Assembly: GCA_018058545.1 (NCBI GenBank)
Contig: JAGOZU010000005.1
Location: 1-64,000 of the forward strand
Source of the DNA: Promineifilum sp.
GTDB lineage: Bacteria; Chloroflexota; Anaerolineae; Promineifilales; Promineifilaceae
DNA: 64,000 bases
Direction: 5' to 3'
Shown here: piece by piece, positions 56,291 through 64,000 of the stretch
Layout of the letters: each line of letters opens with the position of its first letter
Numbering within the stretch: position 1 is the first letter of the stretch
Position numbers and translations under genes: made by a program
Notes under the pieces: model-generated
What the model saw: the letters and a program-made list of their open reading frames with translations, nothing else
Told to the model about the DNA's origin: nothing
Databases searched by the model: none

Positions 56291-58147
56291 CTATCTGCCA
56301 CCCGTCCAGGGAATGAAATTAAGGTTAGGTGCCGGGAACTCGGCTCTGGCTACCAATTCCGGCGGGCTTTTATTGTCGTCCCACATCTGCCCCAAAGTCT
56401 CTCCGTCGGCACCGCCCTGCTCGCGCAGGAAGTCGATATAGTCGCTGGACGAGAGCTGATAATAGAGTGTCACGACGACGCGCTCCGTTTCGGGGGGCAG
56501 GTTGTATTGGGTGTCGTCCCAATATTGCCCGTCGGCGTATGTCACGCCCACCGGCCTCAGGCCCGGTCGGTCGAATGCCGCCACCGTGTAGCCCCGCGGC
56601 GGGATGCGGTTATCCTTGATGGTCGTGTTGTTCAGAGCGAAATGGAAGGTCGGTCCGGCTTCCATGCCAACCAGGTCAGCCAACTCCGGCGTCAACCCTT
56701 GCTCAACCTCGTAAACCTTGATGTCGGCATCCTTGGTCAGCAGACCCGTCGACTCATTATAGGCACCCGATTCATAGATGAGAGCCTCGTTCGAATCATA
56801 AGCCCGGACGTTGAGCCATAGGCGTCGCCCTTCGGGATAGCCGGTGGGCAGCTTATGGCCGGTCTCGTTCGTCACGCGCACAGTAAGGACATCGTCCTCC
56901 AGATTCAGGTTTAATGAGGCTGCCCTGGCTAACATGCTCTGGGCTTCCAAAGTCGTTTGATTGAGCGCTCCTGTCTCATTGTCTGGAGCACGCAACCGCC
57001 ACCGTTGATCCTGCAGGATTTGTGGTACCCATGAATTGCCGCCGGCGAAAACATGGGCGGGGAGGCAACCGTTGGTATTACAGTTGCGAATGACGGGACT
57101 GATGATCGATGCCTTGCCGACCTGTCGAACCATATGGCAGTCCTGGCAAGATGAGACCATGCCGTCAAGCTTAGCCCCGGCGAACTGCGGCGCAAATACA
57201 CCGCCATTCGCATAATCACTATTCAGCCATTCTTCATACGTTCTTTCAACGGGGAACAAGTCATCCTTGCCAAATGATTCCGCGGGTGTATTTGTTTCAT
57301 TAGGCCAATATTGCGGCTCGCCGCCATTCGGTGGGTTCTCGTTCCAGCTCAGCAGAGGGTTATCAACGTTGTGACAACTGCCGCATAGTCGTGAGGCAGT
57401 CAGTGGGTCATTCTGGCCTTGAAATTTGGCCTGGAATGCGGTATGAGGGCCGAAGTTGGGTAGGGAGAAAGGGCCGCGCCTGTTGTCTTCGGGGTCGAGG
57501 ATCAGCATTGCCGAGCCGAAGTGATCAGTCGGTGGCGGGTTAGTCAGCGCGGCACGGACGATCTCATCACGTTCAGCTGCTTCGTCATCGGCCCCGGCGA
57601 CGGGATCGACCATACGATGGCATACCTCGCAGGCTAATCCCGCACTAATATCAACCTCTGTGAGCGCGCTGCCGTCCGCCGGATCGCTGCGACCTTCATA
57701 CCAGCCCTTGGGCGTGTGGCAGCGGAGACAAAACTCTCCTGCATCGACGGCATCGTTCTGGGCTACGGCGAAAGCGGCCCAGAACACGGGATCGCGCCCC
57801 GCCTGACCCATCATGCTGCCGCGCCAGCCTTTGTAGATAGAAGGTCCGGCAGGATTGCCATGACAACCGCTGCACCCCTCCGGGTTGACGATAGGGTGGA
57901 CGAGCGTCCCAGGTTGTGTGCCCGGAAAAAAGAAGTCCTCCCGGGTGGTGGGCAACGGCAGATTTGTGGACGCGCGTTTCTGGGATGTAGTGATATTTTC
58001 TTTCTCTTCCTTTGCCGCTACCCGACCGATGACAGACGCCAGCATGATCAACGCCACCAGGATGAGCGCCGGCCCAATGGCCAGACGGTAGCGAGTTGGT
58101 TGGCTTTCCTGATCACTGAGATTTCGGGGATTATGATCTTTGTTCAT
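56291..58147 (-). CDS. Membrane-anchored pentaheme cytochrome c-family protein
   Basis: This 618-residue protein has an N-terminal anchor (21-42) and five CxxCH heme-binding motifs: CSGCH (92), CLRCH (140), CEVCH (173), CGSCH (255) and CQDCH (334). These point to a cytochrome c family protein outside the membrane. The C-terminal 200 residues form a beta-rich domain (LNLNLEDDVLTVRVTNETGHKLPTGYPEGRRLWLNVRAYDS). It may carry electrons to or from a periplasmic or surface partner; the partner is not in the window. It overlaps the WecA-like gene by 17 nt. Confidence 0.85.
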   Translation of the reverse strand: MNKDHNPRNLSDQESQPTRYRLAIGPALILVALIMLASVIGRVAAKEEKENITTSQKRASTNLPLPTTREDFFFPGTQPGTLVHPIVNPEGCSGCHGNPAGPSIYKGWRGSMMGQAGRDPVFWAAFAVAQNDAVDAGEFCLRCHTPKGWYEGRSDPADGSALTEVDISAGLACEVCHRMVDPVAGADDEAAERDEIVRAALTNPPPTDHFGSAMLILDPEDNRRGPFSLPNFGPHTAFQAKFQGQNDPLTASRLCGSCHNVDNPLLSWNENPPNGGEPQYWPNETNTPAESFGKDDLFPVERTYEEWLNSDYANGGVFAPQFAGAKLDGMVSSCQDCHMVRQVGKASIISPVIRNCNTNGCLPAHVFAGGNSWVPQILQDQRWRLRAPDNETGALNQTTLEAQSMLARAASLNLNLEDDVLTVRVTNETGHKLPTGYPEGRRLWLNVRAYDSNEALIYESGAYNESTGLLTKDADIKVYEVEQGLTPELADLVGMEAGPTFHFALNNTTIKDNRIPPRGYTVAAFDRPGLRPVGVTYADGQYWDDTQYNLPPETERVVVTLYYQLSSSDYIDFLREQGGADGETLGQMWDDNKSPPELVARAEFPAPNLNFIPWTGGR

Positions 58148-59150
58148 TTATTTCTCTCAACTTCCACTGACGCTCCAGCCATACGATGGCTCCCAGACCA
58201 AGGATGACGGCGGCAACACCGACAGCGTATCCCTCGATGATCGTCGCGCGGGTTATGAACAATGCCATCATACCCATAATGCCGCTGAACAGGTAGAGGA
58301 TAAGGACGGTTTCCCGTGACGAGAAGCCCAGTTGAACGAGGCGATGGCTTGTATGATCACGACCGGCTGTTGCGGGGCTGATGCCACGTCGCAGGCGGGA
58401 CAGAAAGACAAGGCACATGTCGAAAATGGGCAGGCCGAACAAAAAGATCGGCACCATCCAGGTGACGAAATTGGAGTTATCGGGAAACCGCAATTGGATG
58501 CCCATCACGGCCAGCAGGAAACCCAGAAACATCGTGCCCACGTCGCCCATAAAGATTTGCGCGGGGGGAAAATTATAGCGCAGGAAACCAAGGCAAGCGC
58601 CCAATACGCCGGCCGCCAGTGCCGAGACAAGGAATTGGCCGTTGAACAGCGCCAGCAACAAGATGAACGAACTCATGACGGCCGAAATTCCCGCGCTCAG
58701 GCCGTCCATATTGTCCAGAAAGTTGATTGCATTGGTAATCCCCAGCACCCAGAGCAGGGTAATGGCATAGTTGACCGGCTCCGGCACGGGCAAACGGACC
58801 CGGATGCCGAAGTATGCCAGGATGAAAAAGCCCAGGATCTGGCCGCTCAGTTTAACCCAGGCGGGCAGGGGCCGATAGTCATCGATCAGTCCCATCAGCG
58901 CGACGACGGACGTTGCCAGCATCACGCCGATAACGGTGGGATGCGGATTGCCGCGATAGTAGATGATGATGCCGATGATCGCCCCCAGGAAGATGGCTGC
59001 TCCACCCAGCAGCGGGGTAGGAGTCTGATGAGACTTGCGAGCCGACGGGGCGTCGACGAATCCGAGAGCCAGTGCCGCCCGCCTCACCCACGGGATGCTA
59101 ACGGAAGTCGTAGTCAGAGCAATGAGAAAGATGACGATGAAGGCCAGCAT
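58131..59150 (-). CDS. WecA/MraY-family undecaprenyl-phosphate sugar-1-phosphate transferase
   Basis: This 339-residue polytopic enzyme transfers a sugar-1-phosphate (usually GlcNAc-1-P) to undecaprenyl phosphate and starts surface glycan synthesis. Family motifs are DAPSARKSHQTPTPLLGG, MGLIDD, NAINFLDNMDGLSAG, FMGDVGTMFLGFLLA and the C-terminal PIFDMCLVFLSRLRRGISP with HTSHRLVQLG. About ten membrane helices are expected. Substrate could be GlcNAc, GalNAc or MurNAc-pentapeptide; lack of MraY motifs makes WecA-type more likely. It lies between the TPR-ligase and the cytochrome gene. Confidence 0.9.
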   Translation of the reverse strand: MLAFIVIFLIALTTTSVSIPWVRRAALALGFVDAPSARKSHQTPTPLLGGAAIFLGAIIGIIIYYRGNPHPTVIGVMLATSVVALMGLIDDYRPLPAWVKLSGQILGFFILAYFGIRVRLPVPEPVNYAITLLWVLGITNAINFLDNMDGLSAGISAVMSSFILLLALFNGQFLVSALAAGVLGACLGFLRYNFPPAQIFMGDVGTMFLGFLLAVMGIQLRFPDNSNFVTWMVPIFLFGLPIFDMCLVFLSRLRRGISPATAGRDHTSHRLVQLGFSSRETVLILYLFSGIMGMMALFITRATIIEGYAVGVAAVILGLGAIVWLERQWKLREINEQRS

Positions 59151-59194
59151 AATAGTCTCAATGCTCTGCAGGACGGGTCAGGTATAGGGTGGGC

Positions 59195-62100
59195 CTAATC
59201 CCCACCCAGACTGCTCAGGAATTCCTCGATTTGTTTGGCTGTTGTTTCCCCCGCGATTTCCAGGGCGCGCTGGGCCAGTTCGCGGGCTTCGGTTGTATTG
59301 CCCATTCCGGCGGCGATCTGTGCCGCCAGGAAATCCATCTCGGACGTCGGTACAACTAGTGGATCGTTGTGGGCTTGCGCGCTTTCCATGGCGGCCTGAG
59401 CTTCGTCGAATTGGCCGAGCTGACGATGAATTTCCGCCAATTGAATCCAGGCCCGGACGTTGCCTGGGTTGATGTCCAGAGCCATGTCCAGGCTTGCGGC
59501 CGCTCGCCGGAAGTAGTTATCCCGCTTCGCCTCCGATTTACTCCCACAGAGGGTCAGAGCATCGGCCCGAGCCAGATGGGTCTGAGCGTAAAACGGGTCG
59601 ATGGTCGCCGCCTCATCGTAGAGCGCCAGCGCCCGGTCGCAGTCGCCCATCACGTCGAGTATCAGGCGAGCGTACTCGTTACGAATGACTGAGTTTTGGG
59701 GGCTGAGTGTCAGGGCCGTCTCATAATATCGCGCAGCGAGGTTCAGGCGTTCGGTGCGTTCGGCCGTGTCGTCGATGGCTGCGTACCAGCGCGTATTCAG
59801 CCGGGCCAGATTGGCGGTATGGTCGGTGTTAAGCGGATTGATAGCCTGTGCCCGCAGCAGTAATCCTTCGGCCCGCGTTAATAGCTGTGTTTGTTCGGCC
59901 GGAACTTCAGTGATCGCCGCCCGTTCCAGATAGGCGCGACCCAGGAAGAGATCGTAAAAATCTTCGTTTGGCGCGCGGTTTATGGCGGCTTCATAAATGG
60001 CGATAGCCGTGTCCCAGAGTTCGCGCCGGACGGCGGGATCGGCCCCGACGGCTTTCGTCGCCTGATCATCAAAGGGCTTGGCTCGCTTGAAGATCATGTC
60101 TGCCTGAACCGGCCTTACATTTGTTTGCGAGACCAGAAACAAGGCGACGAACAACATCACGGTCAGGCCGGCGAAGGCCAAGATCGGTGGGGCAGCAGTT
60201 CGCGGCAGCCGTCCGCTTCTCAATCCTGGCCAACTGATGGCGAATGACAGCAAAAATGTGATCAGAAATAGAAAGACATAGAAGTAAGTGAGCAACTCGC
60301 CCGCCTGTACCGATTCCAGCATGCGCAACGTGATTGTTGATTCAACCGGCCCGCGACCGCGATAAAACAACATTGTCCGGTAGTTGAAGGCGTGAATGTA
60401 GATAGCCAGGAAGCCGCCGAGTAGTGAGATGAGCAGGATGCCGGCAGTAGGCAGTAGTGATTGCCGCCAACGGCCGTCCCAGAGTAACCTCAGAGCGATC
60501 GCTCCTCCGACAAACATCAGCGCACCCGGCAGGAAACCCCGGGAGATGAGGACGGGCATGGCCAGACTTATGAGCGCAACTGCCAGAACCCCACCGATAG
60601 TCCTCGCGGTAGTCCTGCCGGCAAACAGCAGGACAGCGACCGCGGTGCACACGAACGCGCCGATGAGTCCCAGACTGAGACCCAGCGCGATCGTCGTCGT
60701 AGCAGCAGGGATCAGGAATCGTGCGGCGACACCGGTTAGCGCCAGGGCGAGGAAAAGAGCGGCCGCGCCTTGCCTCTGCCTGCCGGGTAGGTCTGACCCC
60801 GGGGAGGGAAATCGCAATTCCCCGTTTTTGACCATTTCCGACAGAAAAACCAGCCAGACAAGCGCCCAGGAGAGGACAATTACCAGCATGATGAACGGCC
60901 AATCGATGAAACCTTGGCGCGCGTTCTGCAACAAGGATTGACGGAATACCTCAGTCGCGGATAGATCGCCCGGCGCGGCGATGATTTTTCCCGGCGGAAG
61001 AGCGTAAGAGGTGAAGCCGTAACCCAGCACGCCCAACATGAGAATGATCAACAATGCCGGAACCCATAGCGCCTGCCATCCGGTGCGTGCCACCGGCTCA
61101 CTGGTGGAGGAGGCGCGTCGCTTGCGTTTTCCGCTTTTGGTCGCCGGGACCGGTTCGGGCGTTGCTTCCGCCTCAATCTCGACCATGGCGTCCTGCCGGT
61201 TGCCGAGAGCAACCATTAGGGCAACAAAAGCGAAGAAATAGAGCCGGGTGACCGAGATGGCAATGCCAAAATGAATCTCAACGTAATGGGCCAACACCGC
61301 GGCGATTAGGGCGTTCATCAGCAATCGATCAGGGGCGAAAGGCGAGCCTTGGGGTTCCGAGTAGCCGGCAGAATTCTCGCTCGGGTGGCCAAACAAAGCA
61401 TGATAGATGAGGTAGATGACGACTCCCAGGATGACTCCGACCGGCACAGCCACGCCCAAGTAGACGGGATTGATAACTAACATGGCCAGGAGAGAAGCTA
61501 ACAGCGCCCCGCCCGCCCATAGGCCGATCAGGATCCATGTGTCACGCCGAGATCGAACTACCCCCAGATAGCGAAACGCGAAGAGCACGACTGTGAGGTA
61601 CAGGACCTGCCAGGCCAACAGCCCGACCGGCCCGGTGATCACCAGGGAATCGAAAGTTTCATTGTGCGAGCGGTCGGGCGAGGCGTTGCGCGACTCTACA
61701 GTCGCCAATTCCGGCGGATAGACCTTGTTGTAGGCAGTATACATCGTCTCCGGACCATATCCGAGGATCGGCCGCAACCAGTTGAACGGATCCGTCGAAC
61801 CGTCGGGGTACTTCAATGGTTCGTGGGGTGTGATGAGGTCGATAACACCTTCCCAGATGAGCACGCGCACCCGGCCGCTTTTCTCGCGCCCGGTTGCGTT
61901 GCTTGGATCGAGCATCCGGCCAAAGGTGCCGATAGCCGGCAGGTCTCGCCACTCATCCAGCACATCGAACAGACCGCCGATAACAGGCACGCCACGAGAC
62001 CCCGCTGTACGCTCGGTCGGTAAATTAAATAGCAGAAGCCACCCCGCCATCAGGAAGGTCAGGAAAATCCAGCTCATCCAAAGCCATTTCCAGCCCCGGC

Positions 62101-63106
62101 CGGCGGCGATCAGGATAAATATCGCCAACACCGACAGGGCTACAACCCCGAAGAAAAAACCGAAAGCGACCAGTGGCCCGGCCGCGTTGCTGATCGGCTT
62201 GCTCACCAACAGGGCGATCAGTGTCGGTGCGAGAAACAAGAAGGCGGGCAACGCTTCGCGAATGTGGTTGCGGCCAGGGTCGCCCTCGGTCGCGCTCGAG
62301 TTGCGCAGAGACACGAGCAGGACGAGGGTAAAGGAGAATAAACCCACCGCCAGGCCGATCAGCGGTCCTCGACTGCCTGACCAGTAGAGCGTCAATAGCT
62401 GGATGGCCAGGATGAAAATGTAGACCGAGGCGCGAATGATATCGGCCGCGGCCAGCTTCTCATCGCCGAGAATATTGTTGAATGCATCGATGATCCGGCT
62501 CAGCGTCAGGGGGATGACCATGATCAGGTAGCCGGCGATGAAAATAGCATTGCCCATGTGTCCAGCCACGCGGTCCTGGACATTGCCGCCCCACGGCAGC
62601 GGGTCATGGCCGAAGTGCTGAACCATACCATAGAGGGCTACCGGGATGCTGGCGACGATGACCGTGTTGATGACCCGGCGCACTTGTTCGGGCCGGCGGA
62701 TGGTTGCCGCCATGACGCCGAAGAAGGCGATGAAGCTGAGGGTCGTGTAAGTTCCTTGCAGACGCTGATAGGAGCCTGACCAGCTGACCCAAGGGTTGAT
62801 GGAGAAAATTGTCGAAAGCAGGTAGACGAGAATAAGCCCGGCTACCGGCAGTACGAACGGTTTGTGCCAGACTGCATCGGGATTGGAGAAACGGAAGCGG
62901 CCGAGTTCACGCCAGGCCTGCTGATCGATGAGGCGTACGATCCACACCGCCATCATCACCAAAGCGATCGACCTGAGCAAGGCGATCTTGTCCGGCTCGA
63001 AGACGCGCTCGGAATGGATATTGAAAAACAGGGGGGTGACAAGGATGGCGACTAGCCAGCAAGCTTCCAGAAAGGCGTCGCACCAACGAGTGAGTCTGGA
63101 GTCCAT
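59195..63106 (-). CDS. O-antigen-ligase/polymerase-like membrane protein with C-terminal TPR
   Basis: This is a 1303-residue protein with over 20 hydrophobic helices in the first 1000 residues and TPR-like repeats in the last 280 (NPLNTDHTANLARLNTRWY, LYDEAATIDPFYAQTHLARA, AALSLDMALDINPGN). The segment NPWVSWSGSYQRLQGTYTTLSFIAF recalls O-antigen ligase (Wzy_C/WaaL-type) proteins. It may polymerise or ligate surface glycan. ATG 63106 was chosen; a GTG six codons upstream at 63124 is possible. TGT-TATTCT 8 nt before the ATG suggests a leaderless mRNA. Confidence 0.74.
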   Translation of the reverse strand: MDSRLTRWCDAFLEACWLVAILVTPLFFNIHSERVFEPDKIALLRSIALVMMAVWIVRLIDQQAWRELGRFRFSNPDAVWHKPFVLPVAGLILVYLLSTIFSINPWVSWSGSYQRLQGTYTTLSFIAFFGVMAATIRRPEQVRRVINTVIVASIPVALYGMVQHFGHDPLPWGGNVQDRVAGHMGNAIFIAGYLIMVIPLTLSRIIDAFNNILGDEKLAAADIIRASVYIFILAIQLLTLYWSGSRGPLIGLAVGLFSFTLVLLVSLRNSSATEGDPGRNHIREALPAFLFLAPTLIALLVSKPISNAAGPLVAFGFFFGVVALSVLAIFILIAAGRGWKWLWMSWIFLTFLMAGWLLLFNLPTERTAGSRGVPVIGGLFDVLDEWRDLPAIGTFGRMLDPSNATGREKSGRVRVLIWEGVIDLITPHEPLKYPDGSTDPFNWLRPILGYGPETMYTAYNKVYPPELATVESRNASPDRSHNETFDSLVITGPVGLLAWQVLYLTVVLFAFRYLGVVRSRRDTWILIGLWAGGALLASLLAMLVINPVYLGVAVPVGVILGVVIYLIYHALFGHPSENSAGYSEPQGSPFAPDRLLMNALIAAVLAHYVEIHFGIAISVTRLYFFAFVALMVALGNRQDAMVEIEAEATPEPVPATKSGKRKRRASSTSEPVARTGWQALWVPALLIILMLGVLGYGFTSYALPPGKIIAAPGDLSATEVFRQSLLQNARQGFIDWPFIMLVIVLSWALVWLVFLSEMVKNGELRFPSPGSDLPGRQRQGAAALFLALALTGVAARFLIPAATTTIALGLSLGLIGAFVCTAVAVLLFAGRTTARTIGGVLAVALISLAMPVLISRGFLPGALMFVGGAIALRLLWDGRWRQSLLPTAGILLISLLGGFLAIYIHAFNYRTMLFYRGRGPVESTITLRMLESVQAGELLTYFYVFLFLITFLLSFAISWPGLRSGRLPRTAAPPILAFAGLTVMLFVALFLVSQTNVRPVQADMIFKRAKPFDDQATKAVGADPAVRRELWDTAIAIYEAAINRAPNEDFYDLFLGRAYLERAAITEVPAEQTQLLTRAEGLLLRAQAINPLNTDHTANLARLNTRWYAAIDDTAERTERLNLAARYYETALTLSPQNSVIRNEYARLILDVMGDCDRALALYDEAATIDPFYAQTHLARADALTLCGSKSEAKRDNYFRRAAASLDMALDINPGNVRAWIQLAEIHRQLGQFDEAQAAMESAQAHNDPLVVPTSEMDFLAAQIAAGMGNTTEARELAQRALEIAGETTAKQIEEFLSSLGGD

Positions 63107-63114
63107 TGGGCCTA

Positions 63115-63123
63115 AGAATAACA
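63115..63123 (-). promoter_or_regulatory. Extended -10 of the O-antigen-ligase-like gene
   Basis: On the minus strand TGT-TATTCT is followed by 8 nt and then ATG 63106. This supports ATG 63106 as the start and a leaderless or nearly leaderless mRNA. Confidence 0.45.
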
Positions 63124-63183
63124 CAAATCGGCGTGCCGGCGAAATAAGATGCCGGAGAAAACCGCGTACTGGAATCCCGTGCC

Positions 63184-64000
63184 TTATGCCGGAGCTATAT
63201 TCCCTTCGATTGTGTTCACTCGGTCCAGAACATCCTCCCAGCGATAGTTTTGCAGAACGAAATCGCGGCCGGCGCGGCCCAATTGACGCCTTTTCTGCGG
63301 ATCACGCAAGAGGGCGACGATGGCTTCGGATATTTGGACGGCGTCGTCGGCGATGATGAGATGCTTCCCATGTTCAGCTTCCAGCCCTGTGTTGACGTAG
63401 CTCGTCGTCACCACCGGCAGTTCGGCCGCCATGGCCTCGAGCACCTTGTTTTGAACACCTGCTGCGAAACGAAGAGGAGCCACAAACACGGCCGCATCGT
63501 TAAGCGCTGCGTTCAGATCGGTTACGTGACCCAACACACGCACGCCCGGAGCACTTCCCAGAGATTGCACCTGAGTAGCAGGTTCCGCGCCAACCAGATT
63601 CAGGCGTACTCGAGGCTCGGATTGGCGGACAAGGGGCAGGATATCATTGACCAGATATTCGGCCGCGTCGATGTTGTGGGGTACGCCCATATGGCCGACA
63701 AATATCAGGAGCGGATCGCTCGTAAGCCGTCCGGATGGTCGAAAACGCCCGGCATCGACTCCATTAGGCACGACCAGAACCCGCTTGTCTTCCTCATCGC
63801 ACATGATTTGTCGGCGTTCGGCCTTCGATATGAGCCAGGTCTCGTTGAAATGGTCGACAATGTCTCGTTCGTAGCGACGAATGCGTGGCAATTCGAGACG
63901 ATAGATCAGTCGCCATTTGGGATCGCGATAGGGTAGCGAACGCTCGATCTCCGTGGAGATGGCGTCGGTCAGGTCCAGAACGCGATAGGGGCGATGGCGG
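63184..64000 (-). CDS. Glycosyltransferase (GT-B, TIGR03087-like), N-terminus cut by window edge
   Basis: The reading frame is open to base 64000, so the N-terminal part is outside the window. The visible 270 residues fit a GT-B retaining glycosyltransferase of the exosortase-associated type: LDLTDAISTEIER, RYERDIVDHFNETWLISKAERR, VVPNGVDAGRFRP, FVGHMGVPHNIDAAEY, GVRVLGHVTDLNAALNDAAVFVAPLRF and GVQNKVLEAMAAELPVVTT. It should use a nucleotide sugar in glycan assembly. It converges with no gene but precedes the O-antigen-ligase-like gene. Confidence 0.85.
   Translation of the reverse strand, partial: RHRPYRVLDLTDAISTEIERSLPYRDPKWRLIYRLELPRIRRYERDIVDHFNETWLISKAERRQIMCDEEDKRVLVVPNGVDAGRFRPSGRLTSDPLLIFVGHMGVPHNIDAAEYLVNDILPLVRQSEPRVRLNLVGAEPATQVQSLGSAPGVRVLGHVTDLNAALNDAAVFVAPLRFAAGVQNKVLEAMAAELPVVTTSYVNTGLEAEHGKHLIIADDAVQISEAIVALLRDPQKRRQLGRAGRDFVLQNYRWEDVLDRVNTIEGNIAPA

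Overview
The window looks like a chromosomal segment of a Chloroflexota bacterium, probably in or near Anaerolineae/Ardenticatenia. This is inferred from gene content: FG-GAP, STAND-ATPase and winged-helix proteins, a Gram-positive-type LexA box (CGAAC-N4-GTTCG), a T-box in front of valS, a HhH/DUF4332 membrane protein, SEDS-PBP and PKD-CAP proteins, and several genes that start only 6-9 nt after a -10 box. No rRNA, tRNA, insertion sequence, phage or CRISPR array was seen. Gene density is high and most intergenic gaps are under 100 bp.

Layout. 1-2700 (+): enolase, a ClpP-type protease with an acidic N-terminal extension, and a SixA-like phosphatase. 2759-9152 (-): two overlapping STAND-type ATPases, one fused to an OmpR-type winged helix and the other a membrane protein of about 1670 residues with an outside beta-propeller region and an inside ATPase. 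9210-17290 (+): YprB-like exonuclease, trmFO, a DUF4139 protein, hflX, an M20 peptidase and an acyl-CoA dehydrogenase. 17304-18779 (-): a lipoprotein with a GH-A-like barrel. 19012-20316 (+): an ATP-grasp ligase. 20347-24401 (-): the E2 and E1 genes of 2-oxoglutarate dehydrogenase. 24476-26736 (-): a 75-residue protein, an FtsK-core-like motor under a LexA box, and lexA itself. 26848-28455 (+): gamma-glutamyltransferase. 28505-35082 (-): GH13 glycosidase, UspA, AzlD, AzlC and a lipoprotein with a clostripain fold that lacks its catalytic residues. 35397-36506 (+): a PHP hydrolase. 36532-40214 (-): MTA phosphorylase followed by a SEDS-PBP fusion whose transpeptidase motifs are all lost. 40523-50772 (+): a membrane Ala/Asp-repeat DUF4332 protein, a PKD-CAP protein, a Ser/Thr kinase, ftsH, a membrane GAF-HTH regulator and lysA. 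50830-64000 (-): DUF971, valS with its T-box, a polytopic membrane protein, a cyclophilin, a pentaheme cytochrome c, a WecA/MraY-type transferase, a TPR-containing O-antigen-ligase-like giant and a glycosyltransferase cut by the window edge.

How genes work together. LexA represses itself and probably the FtsK-like/75-aa pair, making that pair a small SOS unit. The STAND pair, translated with a 26-nt overlap, looks like an envelope sensor paired with a DNA-binding partner. The kinase-ftsH-membrane regulator run could form a signalling and proteolysis unit. The last 6 kb is a cell-surface polysaccharide locus: lipid-linked sugar priming, polymerase/ligase and glycosyltransferase.

The main leads for new biology are the STAND pair, the catalytically dead SEDS-PBP fusion and C11 pseudoprotease, the LexA-controlled FtsK-like cassette with an altered Walker B, and the membrane-tethered GAF-HTH protein beside FtsH. 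Functions are assigned from motifs read by eye; no database search was run.
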